Translations under genes and position numbers: made by a program
DNA from: Gorsachius magnificus
Lineage: Eukaryota; Chordata; Aves; Pelecaniformes; Ardeidae
Length of the DNA stretch: 64,000 nucleotides
Direction: 5' to 3'
NCBI GenBank assembly: GCA_034008185.1
Contig: CM067085.1
Span: 79,162,275-79,226,274 of the forward strand
Notes under the pieces: generated by a model
Told to the model about the DNA's origin: nothing
What the model saw: only the letters and a program-made list of their open reading frames with translations
Database searches by the model: none
In this document: positions 12,601 to 24,144 of the stretch, piece by piece
Position numbering within the stretch: the stretch's first letter is position 1
Layout of the letters: every line of letters begins with the position of its first letter

Positions 12601-14075
12601 AAAGGGATGTGTCGAGGAAAGGTTTACGTATCTCCGTTGTTTGTCTGTGAGGGGCACGTAACCAGTGAAAAAGCGGGTGGCCTGCTGAAGCAATATGTGA
12701 CTGTGGTTATATTTAATAGCAGAGGGCAAACTGAATGCCTATACTCGCAAGCCTAGCTGTGCATACAAATCAGTGAAGTAACAAGATGATCGCAACTCAC
12801 TTGAAAGCTGTTAGAATAATTTAAAGCAAGATCATTTTTAAAAATGCATGTTGTATGCCTGTATTTCTAATGATTTGCACGTTAGATTTTTTAAGAAAAT
12901 CAGTTTCTTGCTCTGATTGACTTGAGTGAAAATCTAATCAAATTAGCATTTTACAATATACGACTATTGTAATGTCATTTTCGGAATATAATGATACTTT
13001 GGATATTATACTTTAGCTGTTATAAAGACAGATAAATATGCAAGAGAGGCACTTTGGGGGTTGAGTCTAATGAGCACTTACCTGTTTGTCTACATTAGGT
13101 TTTTATATAGCATCTATTACTTGGGTACCTATGCATTGACATCTCGCTGCTTGGTGGTGATATAGGAAGCATTTATATCAGTTTAGTCAAGGTATTACTT
13201 TTGTAATATGTTATTGATGTTTTATTTGTAAGATAAGTTTGATATAATATTCATTTTAAGCAGTTTAGCAATTACTTATTTCTTTTCAGATCTGTTTAAA
13301 AGTTTTAATAACTTCCAATGATCGAAATTCTTCATCATCGCTTTCTTTCAGTGGACCATTCCAATTTTACCATCTGGCTATATTCTCATAATTATTTTTT
13401 TTTAATGTCATATGTTATGTGTTGATTTGTGGCATTTTCAAAACCGTTGGAAGGCCTTAATCAAACCAGAATACCCAAACTCTTCATAGGAGAGCATCCA
13501 GCATTTTCTCATCCTACCTCTCGCCAACCAAAGTGGGAGTTTTGACGAGCTCAGGATGGAAGCGCGTGCTATTAATGCCAGAACTATTTGTGTTATGACT
13601 CTTAGCATGAAATTCAGTGAGTTTAGATTATTGAGGTGATGATAAAAATCACTGTATTATTGAGTTTGAAGAGTCTAAAAGGCAATGGTAGGCTCCTTGG
13701 TCATAACCGTGAGAGTTGACTGGAGCTCTTTGTCAAACCTTACTTTAAATTAGGATTGTGCGAGGTAGAGATGGAAGGATTACTGGGTGTGAGAGAAGAA
13801 TGGGGGAAAACATTGTAGCCTGTGCAGAGGGAGGATAAGTACTGTAGTTCATCTGCTGTAAGAGATGGATTACAATGAGTCTGAAGTGGAAGAACATTTG
13901 CTTAGGAATTATTAGCAGTGGTTTGCATTTAAGTAATCTATTAGTGCAATAATATATGTATAGTTATGTGATTAGTAATCTACCAAGGGAAAGCGGAGTT
14001 TATTTCTAGCTATATTGAAATGATGTGTTGTTTACGGTATAGGCAAGTTGGTAATAAATCTGGAGCTTCCATGCC

Positions 14076-14145
14076 AAAAAAAACCCCCCATCAAAACAGA
14101 AAGGCAGGATAACCAAAAATCAAAAAAAAAAAACCAAACCAAAAA
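14076..14145 (+). repeat. A-rich low-complexity tract
   Basis: Runs of A8 to A12 separated by C-containing spacers (ccaaaaaaaacccccc, ccaaaccaaaaa). Nothing coding is seen. Confidence 0.85.
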
Positions 14146-17100
14146 TCTGGAAAGGTTCCAGCAGATGGAAAAAGCCTATGCTCCTACCACTTGTGCAAGG
14201 TCTGGCTGTTAGCAAAAAGTAATTGATAGGCAAATTTGCAGCTAAAACACATATAGCAGTGGTGAAAAATGAACTTTTTTTTTTTTGCACACAGTGGCAG
14301 CCGTGGTTATTTTACTGAATGTACTCATAAAGGGGCTTTCAGAATCTTGGTTTCTTCCAGAGGCTGGAAGAGGAGGTTGCTGGTTGCCCTCTTTGCCTGG
14401 TCTCCCATTCCCCTACGAGCATGAATTTGACGGCCATGACCGATCAGGCTGTATATTTTCCATATGGCCATGGTGCGTCTATAGACCTTCTATGGCTGAG
14501 TACTGCAGGGTGTCTAGAGCTGCATTTCCACCAGGGAGATGCTGGAAGGGAGCATGGGAGAGCTAGGGAGGGTGTCCATAGTGTGCATTTCACCTGTCCA
14601 GAGGTGAAAGGCTGAGGGTGTATTTGCCCCCGGGCTGCGGGGCGGCGTCAGGCTGCTCAAGGAGCTTTTGGGCAGGTTCACGTGGGTCACGTAGGCAGTT
14701 TAAATGCAGCTTCATGGGGCTTCGCGGTTCTAGAAACAGGGCTGGGCTGCTCCTGGTACCTGACCCAGCTCATTTAGCACAAGCGGAATTAGCAAATTCA
14801 GCTTAATACAGCTCCGCTCACCTTGCTGGGTCAGCAGCACCTGTGATTGACAGGTCCGTTGGTAACCACTAATGCAGCTGTAGCAGCAAGGATATTCATG
14901 CTTTCCCATAGTTGTAAGAAATGATCTATTCTTCCCTTTTAACAGTCTAGCTAGCACCTCTGAAACTTCTTTGGAAGGACCTAGAAGACAGTCATTAGGT
15001 ACCGCTAGAGTTTGGTCTCCTCTGTACATGTGCCCTCAGAAGAGGGGGCTTAAGTCCAAAGCAGCGGATGATTTTAGGGTTGTTCTGAACAGCTCGGTTG
15101 CCAGCCAGCGTGGAGGAGAAGGTGGGTATCTAGCAATGGCATTTCTTCGTACAATCGGGTAATTTACAACATCGATACGATGAGCGGATTAGCTGAAGGT
15201 ATGGATATAGAACACGCTATGGTCTGTAGATACACCTGAAAATGTGAATACTGGACTGATGTATTCTTACTTCTGTACCAGTAAAAGTACAAAATCCTGT
15301 GAGCACAAAGTTTTTTTCCAATACTAAGGCTTGCCTGCTACTGGTCCAGGTTTCCAGAACGCCTTTGCATTTGCTTGCCCGTCAGCTATCTGTTAATAGC
15401 CGCTCTGCTGACATCTTTGTTGCGCGGCTGCTTGGCTGACAGAATGTCATCTGCACAAATGGGTGGAAAGGCCTTTCCTCACATGTCCAACAAACTGAAG
15501 ACAAAGTGCCTGCCAGGGTTTTAATTTCTTCTGCATGTTCTGGTTAGAGAGTGAGAAGAATGCTTTCACTCCACGGTGTCATGAATATGGTAATCTATGG
15601 AAATCACAGAAAGCAGGTACTTAAGTTAAGCACATACTGTACTACAGGAATCCCTGATGAATTCAAGTCTCTTCTGTTTAGAGAAGATGTTGTTGTCTAT
15701 TAAGTGACAGACTGCCAGATGTTCATGAAGTAGCACAGTAATGTGTATCAGTATCTTCTTTTCTTCACCCCAGAAGGTAACATTTTCTTTATCATCTATG
15801 TCATCCTGGCTTTTGATTGTAAATGTCTAAGCTTGCTTCAAATATTAACTCCTTTTTGTTTTATTGATGAATATTTCATGACCTCAGTACATTTGTAGAA
15901 TGTAAGTTTTTGCTGCGCTATAGTAAGCCTATAATCCTAAAATCTTTTCCTTTGCCTGGTATGTATAAGCTGCTAAAAACCAAACATTTGCAGTAGAACA
16001 TGAAGAATAATTCATTCGTGATTTCGAGCTAGTGGAGAAAATTTTGGCAGTGTTAGAAAAATGATGAAAGAAGAAATAATTGTTATTTTAAATAATGGTT
16101 TTATCTGCACGCTCAGGCATGATACTGTATATCTCATGGTGAGGTCGCAGCAATATGTTTTCCTAGAACACACATTAATGTTCCATTTAGTCTCGGAATT
16201 ACCGCGGGGCTGGGGGGTTAGCTCACCCGCTTTAAATAATCATGGTCTAAAGAGCGGGCAGAATGGTTGAGTATCTGATGCAATGGTATATACACGCGTG
16301 GCGTGGGGCGCAGAGGTTACAGGAACAAGTGCGTGTGCAGTAATTAGGGATTATTGAGACAGCGCTGTTTGCGAAGCAAATAAAAGTTCCAAGAAAAAAA
16401 ATCAAAATAACTGAAAGGCAGAGTTGTGTGGTTTTTTGTTGGTTGTTTTTTTTTTTTTCCTGAAGACTAGTTGTGTTCCATCCTTTATTTTGAGGCATTT
16501 CCACATCATGAAAGGCAGTGATGCCAGTGATGTCTCAGCTCTAAGAGCCGTCAGAACGCGTGAAGCCTTTAATACAAGGGACAAATTCTCTGCGGCTTCT
16601 TGCTAATGTAACTACAGCAGCTCTGGGGGCTGCAACAACCAGTGTTGGCCCAAGAAACTCACTCTCAGGTGGAAACTGGTAGAGTGAAGCATCCCATCCT
16701 CTCCATGGCCTGTCGCGGGGAGGGCTCTCGTGGGATTCCCCGCTGGGGGGCTTGGCACCAACCCTACTGCCATCCGGATGACTCCATCAGGCCGTGGACC
16801 CTTGCCCTGCGGTGTATGGGAAGGGCCCATGTGTGAGCATTGCCAGACTGGCGCAGAGAAGAGCAGCTATTTAAGAGAATTTGGCTTTGAATGTCTGAAA
16901 GAGTAAGCACGTCTGAAAGAATCAGAATTAGCGGCCTCACTTTCCCCATTGCCGTACGTACTTGGTTTCCATTAGTAATGCCATCGGCCCGATCAGTGAA
17001 AGCTTGTACAAAATATTCTCTCCCTATATCTATGAATATCAATATGTGTGTTATTTGCCACCTTCAGAGGAACAGAATTCAGCTTTTGGCTTTATTGCTG

Positions 17101-17296
17101 GGTTGGTTTGGGTTTTTTTTTCCCCAGAAGGAGCACAAGCTACCTTGACATTGCGACAAGATTTTGTTGTTGTTCTGTTCTTTGGTACTGGGGCTTTGTG
17201 TTTTCTTCCTTTCTGGAAATGTTGGAGTCGTGTTTATTTATTCTCCCAGAACAAGGAAGAAAGCAGATACCACTTTAGGAAACTTCAGTAATCTGT

Positions 17297-17315
17297 TGTC
17301 GTTGTTGTTGTTGTG
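17297..17315 (+). repeat. (GTT)n microsatellite
   Basis: A short run of gttgttgttg units with one gtc variant. Confidence 0.8.
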
Positions 17316-18018
17316 AAGTCGCAAGAGGGTGGAGGCAGGCCCCTGAATGGAAGCTGTTGCGCCGCGTAAAGCATGGTCAAGGCCACGTGTACGTGCAGCA
17401 TGTAATGAGGATTCTAGATATATGCAGCCATTTTGAGCACATCAGACTTTAGAAAACATAAACTTGAAGGATGCAGAAGCAACTGGAAAAAAATCATTGA
17501 AATTGAAACTGCTTTCTCTGGGAATCTTTATACATCAGCTATAGAAGTTTTCCACATGAACAAATGGGGGTCAAACATTACTAAAACCTCTGTGCAGAGG
17601 GCATATAAAATGACCCATACAAACCTGATTTAAATTCTTGTAGCTCCTGGGTGAGGGCAGCTGTCTACCTCGCTTAAATGTTAATGTTTCCCTTATCTGA
17701 TTGCCTTTCCGTACCATGCTCCCACTTCCAGGGGTCCTGCTTCACCTATTACCCTCTTCAAAGCTATTCATTCTTGTCTGCAATCTTCATAGCTTTAACT
17801 GCGTCCCAGATAGGCACTTGGCTGCGTAGCCTCCCAAGCTGTTCCACTCTTGGCTTTTACCCACCCAGCTGCTTGTCTCCCTCGTTCTCTGAAGCTGACG
17901 ACAAACCTTCCCAGATGTAGACCTGCCAAGGCGGCAAAGGGATGAAGCCCAGCTTTTCTGCATGTTTATAGAAGAGTGTGATATTTGATGAGGATAGCTA
18001 GATGAACTACGGATCAAC

Positions 18019-18287
18019 TGTTCTTCATAGGAAGGGAGTTGTCAGCACGTATTTACAAAAGGAAAACCATGTTTGACCAACTCAGTAGCCTACTACAATG
18101 AGATGAGTGGCTTGGTAGACAAGAGGAGAGCAGTAGGTGTTACCTTTAGACAAGCTTTCAACACTGTTCCCCACAGCATCCTCATAGACAAACTGGTGAA
18201 ACCTGCTGTAGCTGCTCTGAGCAGGGGGTTGGACTGGACAGTCTCAAGACATCCCTTTCAATCTCAACCCCTCTGTGATTCTATGAA
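18019..18287 (+). mobile_element. CR1 LINE fragment with large internal deletion
   Basis: The left half matches the CR1 reverse transcriptase before the catalytic block: a segment reading [17 protein letters not shown], equivalent to the family's DFSKAFDTV...NILLDKL. At about 18198 it jumps to the CR1 3' end (gggggttggactgg ... gtgattctatga). Several hundred bp to more than 1 kb of normal CR1 between the two parts is missing. Confidence 0.88.
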
Positions 18288-18460
18288 GGTAGTTGACCAC
18301 CTTTGTCCTTTCCAATCATTTAGAGTATTTGTATTTTCTTCTCCTTTCTTCTCTCCTTCTCTGAGGGAAAGCTGTTGGTTAAGGAATTTCAGAGAAAGAT
18401 CTATTCAGAAAAACAAGCCCCAGAGAAGGAAGATTAAGAGCCACCTCTTGTTTGATTTCT

Positions 18461-18510
18461 GAAACACACCAGTGTTTTCGAACACACTAGTGTTTGCCAC
18501 TACGTGGCAA
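18461..18510 (+). repeat. Tandem 18-bp units followed by a hairpin
   Basis: aacacaccagtgttttcg is followed directly by aacacactagtgtttgcc. The second holds the perfect palindrome ACACTAGTGT (18484-18493). Immediately after comes the inverted repeat TTGCCAC-tac-GTGGCAA (18494-18510). Confidence 0.75.
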
Positions 18511-21500
18511 AGTTTTGGTGTGACAATTATCCATCCATTTGCTATAGAGCATGTGGGCCTTTCTTTGGTGTGTCTCTACTGCAACCAGTATGGAATATTT
18601 CAGTAAAGCAATTTGAATTCTCTTTCAGCAGTTCAGTTTGTCAGACATTTTTCAGTCTTCATGCTTGTTCTCATCTAGTTTTGCTCTGTGCAAGCAGAAA
18701 CATCTACACTTGAAAAATGTAAAGTACAATAAATAAGATTCCAGATTCATGAGGGACATCGCTGCATCACTTAAAACTGTTTACAGGTTGAAAGTATGCG
18801 AGAGGGATTTAGAGAATGAATGCCTACACATCTGCGTACCTCAGACTGGAGGCAACACTCGAGTACAAGAGAAATTGGATAATGACATTACATTCAGTAT
18901 GGAAAATTCTTCACACATGAGGGAAATGGTATTTTTGAAACGTGTTGCCTCATAGCTAAATGATACTGCTACCCCAAATTTCCATGACCCAGTGATCACT
19001 AGAATTGTTTATGTAAGTTCTTCCTTTACCTTGTGACCACTGAAAATCATTTTAATGAAAATTACTATTTTCCAGTGTTCTTTCTGATGCTCCATCTCGT
19101 CCCCATACACCAGCAGGATATACTTCAGATCCACTGGCGTACTGTAGGAGGCTGCTGCTTATTTTTGGTTTCTGATGATCCCTAGCTGTGCCAGACGAAA
19201 TCTGGGTCTTCTAGAAGCAGATAGCATCCAGCCCCTTAGTAGGAGACAGCTCCCAAATAAGCAACCCATGAGTACATCATGGAGGCGGACATAGACTTTC
19301 CCAGAATAGGGAGCAGATGCATTTCAAGGTTAGAGATGAAGTCTGGGTCTCCTGACGCATGTTGCCCTGCCCTGTTTGCTGGCCTGGTCCACCAGCGAGG
19401 CTACGACCCGGTGTGCCCATCAGAATTGCAGCGATCTGAAGTGGAGGATTCTCTCGACTTTTTACCATTAGGAAACAAGCACCTTTTTTTTTTTTAGTTC
19501 ATAATATGCTCAATTACCTTTAGATTGATCCATGAATAAATTATAATCAAAACAGACTTAGTCACCTTAAAGCTCTCCCGGCTTAAGGTTTCATTGTTGA
19601 TTCATTATGTTGTCAGTTGTCTATTGGCAGGGTAATGCTTTTTTATATCTGGATAGAGAGAGTTTTAGTGGAAGATACTGTTATCTTTAAATGAGTAGGA
19701 TTTAGCTTTTCTGGTGAGAACAAATTCATCAATGAGGAATCCCTGGAGAAAGTACTGAAACAAAAATCACAATGTTGCTGGAGATTTATACAGTTCATCA
19801 GTTAAAAGGCAGCATTTGGAAATCGAGGCGGGGCAGGGGGGGAAGGGGATTTTGATTTTTCCTTTCTTTCTCCAGCAGTAAAATATTCCAGCACAATATT
19901 TCAAGCTTCCAGTTTTGTGATAATGCAATTATAAACAATGAAATAATACCACAATATATTTATTTTGGCCCCATTCTCGATGTTATCCCTCCAGTAGAAA
20001 CACATTGAATTATGGTTATGTAGAGACAGATGGATACAAATAATGCAGCTATAGACATCACTGGTACAGATATATAAGTAGACAAGAATTATCTAATTAC
20101 TCTGTTTGTTGCGATCCTCTAAGCACTTGCTATGATCCACATATTCATATTAATTGTGGTTTTTTTCTAGGCAGATGTTGATATGACAACGATATCAGTG
20201 TATGGAGAGTTTGGTGACATTGGAATATCTGGAAATTAAAAAAAAAAAAAAACAAACCGAAACACTGTACTGTAGAAAGATTTCAAAAGCAGAGTTAAAC
20301 TCTTCAAGTTCTGTGCTTGTGCTTTCATTGGGAATTGTGCTATGCAATCCCCCATGTGCTTAGGAAGATATGCCCTACAATGATTAGAGGTGATTTAACT
20401 TTAAACTCTCTTAAACATCCATCTCTTCAGCAGTTATTTCAATGTGTTTCCATTTTTGCCATACCCAGTAGCTCACTTCATTAAAATATTGAGCCTTTGA
20501 CTCCAAAACGTTTGAAACCACAGCTCTGGACAATGAGCTGTCTCACCAGTGTTCCTTATATCTGCACAGTGCTTGTAAGGGGAACCATCAATAAGTCCTT
20601 CCTAAGCTCCCGAGGCTACATTTTCATATGTTATTTATTGTTCCAGAAAAGATTGCCGGTTTTCCGTGTTGTTTGATGAAATTTGGCTTGGCTGCTTGTG
20701 AACTGCTAGACTCCAAACACAAAATAACCAGGCCGTTTGTATGGGCACAGGGTCCCCTTCTGTTAAGTCAGTGGAAGCTCCTTGTGGATGCCCCCAGCTG
20801 GACTAAGTCTGTGGTGTTTCCTTAATTATTTTAAATTCCATTTAATCAATTTCCTGATGGACGAACAGCAATGCACACCAAGGACTAAGTTGGATGTTTA
20901 GTTTTCTACATTAATCATAGTTTCATTTATTTTTAAAAGGTGCAGATTATATAGTTTAACTTAACTGCATGCGTGTCGTTACAAAACATCTGAATTATGG
21001 TACTGATGGCATTGCACACTTTTCAAAAATGTCTGCTGTACGTTCCAGCTAGCAGCGATGGTAGATGTAAAAATACATCTCACAACTCAGAAAATGAATT
21101 AATTGCCTTTGTAACTCGCTCTTCACCTATCCACAAAAATGAATTATTTTTCCACCTGTTTCCTTAGATCCCCTATTTCATTTCAATATACTCAGTATTT
21201 CTGTCTGTAGAAATCAGGAGATCGGGCGCACATTAAGAGAAGAGAAAAGTAAAGGATTTATCCTGCAAAGATTTGGCTATTCTTCCCAAAGATGATCTTC
21301 AATCAATCAAGCCATCAACAACCGTCTCCTCTCTCTACTGCTTCAGTTAAAACCTCAGCAAAATTAGCTTGGCTACCTACTCTGAAAGTCAGCAGTTCAA
21401 TCCCTGGCCAGACAGGGAAGAGTCCAAAACCCCTTTGTCATCAGGTCTCCTGCCCTCTCAAACCCAAAGTTGTTGGGATCAGCACATAAATTACAGAGAG

Positions 21501-21666
21501 AAAAGAGTTTCTCAGCGACACAGCTACTGCTTATTTGTAACCAAAATGGATTTCTAATTGATGCCACCTAGCAGACGTAAAAGAACACCTTTTTTATCAA
21601 AATTTGTATTTTTTAGATTTCTGCTAAAAGTCTTAGGCTTTCTAAAAGTCATATAAGAATTGAGTC

Positions 21667-21681
21667 TGTGTGTGTGTGTGT
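21667..21681 (+). repeat. (TG)n microsatellite
   Basis: Seven TG dinucleotides in a row. Confidence 0.9.
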
Positions 21682-22806
21682 TAGAGCCTATGGATTAGAC
21701 TGAAATTAGACAAATTCTTCCTTCTACTCATTTTCCTGTTTAAAACAATTGGGGTTTTGCTGTCTCATTTGCCTTTGGTACGCAACACCACTACCTTACT
21801 GCTGTTTGCAGTAACATTGAAAGCCTTATTTTAGGACATCCTAGAACATTTCCTTTCCCAGATCACGTATGCCTACTGCATAAAAAGGGAAGTTTGATGT
21901 CTGTAAGGGAGCCCTTGAACGTGACATGCAGGAACAAAGTTCCCACTGCACAGACAAAACAAGAGCCCTTTGCCGGTGGGCAAATTCCAGCTACATCTAG
22001 ATTTGGGACGGAGAGGGGCTGCAACATCCCCCCCAGGTCTGGCCTGGCCTTTGCCAAGGTTGAGGCTTTGTCCTGGAGCATGGCTCGGTCCCAGACTGCA
22101 CGTCGTCTTCTGACTTGAAAAGGTGTCAAGGCCACAAACCAAGTCTCGGAAGCAGGGAAGCATTTCAAGGACCTCACCCTCTGGCTGTGTGCTCAGAGTA
22201 CCAAAACCCTAGCAGCCAAGAAAGCTTTTATTTGTCCTAACAAGAAGTCTGAGGTCCCAAGGTTGGCTGTTGTGACTGACAGAGCTCATTGAGGAATTTT
22301 TCTCCTAAGGATTAGCTGAAGAGCAGGGCAACCTCTTCTGGATTTACTTCATTTTAAAAAATAATCATTTCTAAATTTTTAAATAATTCTGGGTTTGAAA
22401 TTCACATTGAAATTCCCTCTTAAAAAATTGATAACCACAGCAGTACTGTATCTTGTTCGATATGCTCTTTGAGGTTGTATTATTAGCGTGAATTAATGGC
22501 AGCAACTGCTGAGGCTGTGTATCCCCTGTTACTACCTGCTAGTTTCTGCAGTACTGCAGTAGTTCGGAGCGGGGTTTAGTTAGGTGGATGAAATACTTTT
22601 GCAGAATGAGGAACTGCCTTCAGGGGAGGAAGGGCATGGTCTTTTGCATCAAGCAAAACCCCATGTTTTCTACTGGGTTGATTCACCTAAAGCTGTGATC
22701 GTGGCGTACTGCAGTTGTCCAGAGCTCTGCTAAGGAAGCAAAGGGACTTTTTCTTTCAGGAAACTGGGCGGTTTAGGAAATCTGAACCAGCACTTTCGTG
22801 TTGGTT

Positions 22807-23323
22807 GGAGCCCTGCGTCCAGCTCGGGAGCCCTCGGCACAAGGAGGACATGGACCTGTTGGAGCGGGGCCAGGGGAGGGCTACTAAAATGCTCCGAGGG
22901 CTGGAGCCCCTCTGCTCTGAGGCCAGGCTGGGAGAGTTGGGGGTGCTCAGCCTGGAGCAGAGGAGGCTGCGGGCAGAGCTGAGTGCGGCCGCTCAGGGCT
23001 TCAAGGGGGCCCAGAGGAAAGGGGGGGACAAGCTTTTTAGCAGGGCCAGCTGGGACAGGACAAGGGGTAATGGCTTTAAACTAAACCATTGTGGGTTTAG
23101 ACTGGATCTAAGGAAGAAATTCTTTCCAGTGAGGGTGGTGAAACCCTGGCAGGGGTTGCCCAGAGAGGGGGTGGAGGCCCCATCCCTGGGAACATCCCAG
23201 GCCAGGTTGGCCGGGGCTGTGAGCAACCTGATGTGGTTCAAGGTGTCCCTGCTCCCTGCAAGGGGGTTGGGCTGGGTGACCTCTAGGGGTCCCTTCCAAC
23301 CCAAAACATTCTATGGTTCTGTG
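22807..23323 (+). mobile_element. CR1 LINE fragment, young subfamily
   Basis: The C-terminal CR1 coding region (from the ELLERGQ-type motif to NLMWFKVSLL) remains open in one frame, followed by the CR1 3' tail attctatggttctg. By eye it is nearly identical to the copies at 34887-35387 and 53421-53990 (minus) and to the 3' half of 8505-9604, so the four belong to the same subfamily. It ends 677 bp before DPYD exon 21. Confidence 0.95.
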
Positions 23324-24000
23324 TTCTTGGGTGAGACATGAGCTTTGCAATTCAGTGAAATCTTCCTCTAGAATTTGCTTAATTGAGTTCAGGGATTAAA
23401 CATTGCAGAAAAGAGAGCAAGTGGGACATAGAGGCAAATTAGGAGATTAGAATGTGTTTCAGTACATTTGCTATTTGTTAGCCTTACTTTTGCCAGGTCA
23501 AGACAGCCTTCTGTTATCAGAATGCAAAACGCGGGTTTGTCAGCTTTAAAAATATATATTGATATATTCAGATATCCATACAAATAATCTTAAGCAATGG
23601 CGGAACCCTTCTAAGTAACTGATAGTTTTGTGATACCTTTTCACATACTATGGAAATAAAGTTAACACATTTGAATTATTTAACATGATACATTTTTATA
23701 TATAAGCAAGTATGCAGTGGGGAAATATAAGACTGTTGGATGCTGACCTGCAATTCAGCTATTTTTCTGCTGTGGTGTATTAATATTTTAATATTCAATA
23801 TATATTTTTGAGTCAGATGCTGAAGTTCATATCTGATTTTTATTCACTTGTCGCTCTGGTACAGTCTCACTGATTTCTATTTCAACTTCCTGAATAAGAA
23901 GCCAATTGCACTCCGCAAGGACTTAGGATCCGGCCCTTGGGATCAGACTCGCCTTTTTCCTCATGAAGCATGATCATGTTTCCTGATTTTTTTTTTCCAG

Positions 24001-24144
24001 ACACTACCCAGTTTTGGGCCTTACCTGGAACAACGCAAAAAGATAATAGCTGAGAACAAGATTAAACTGAAGGAAAAGAGCACGGCTGCTGCACTTCCTG
24101 AGAAAAAGCATTTCATCCCAAAGAAGCCCATTCCAGCCATCAAG
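24001..24144 (+). CDS. DPYD: DPYD coding exon 21 (third from last)
   Basis: This exon encodes part of dihydropyrimidine dehydrogenase, the cytosolic NADPH-dependent enzyme that starts uracil and thymine breakdown. The exon reads through 48 codons without a stop, in phase 0 at both ends. It begins with [20 protein letters not shown] and ends with a [12 protein letters not shown] segment that leads into the C-terminal Fe-S domain. The acceptor is a T-rich tract ending in ttttccag, and the donor is AAG|gtaaca. The length of 144 bp equals human exon 21 (c.2623-2766). The middle part, a Lys/Glu/Ala-rich linker, looks more diverged from the mammalian protein than the two ends, which fits a surface linker. 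The previous exon (20) is not in the window, so at least 24 kb of intron lies upstream. The assignment rests on my memory of the human protein and exon lengths; the match is strong. Confidence 0.96.

Larger units (their letters stand above)
1..24000 (+). other. DPYD: DPYD intron 20 (3' part, 5' end outside window)
   Basis: No exon of DPYD or any other gene is recognisable here. Repeats are a minus-strand CR1 (58-360), + strand CR1 pieces at 5338-5500, 8505-9604, 18019-18287 and 22807-23323, a local duplication at 7462-7648 / 8041-8205, and short simple repeats. The long stretches 361-5337, 5501-7461, 9605-18018 and 18288-22806 show ordinary intronic sequence. They have scattered open frames without recognisable domains. 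The segment 12780-14060 is distinctly AT-rich. The intron ends with a T-rich tract and ccag at 24000. Confidence 0.85.

Noticed and set aside
16205..16270. tRNA-like stretch ggggttagctca ... agagcgggc
   Set aside because: It resembles an A-box and D-arm, but there is no B-box and the arms do not pair.
22715..23341. 208-codon open frame as a host gene
   Set aside because: Most of it is the CR1 C-terminal coding tail. The extra codons at each end are flanking intron.
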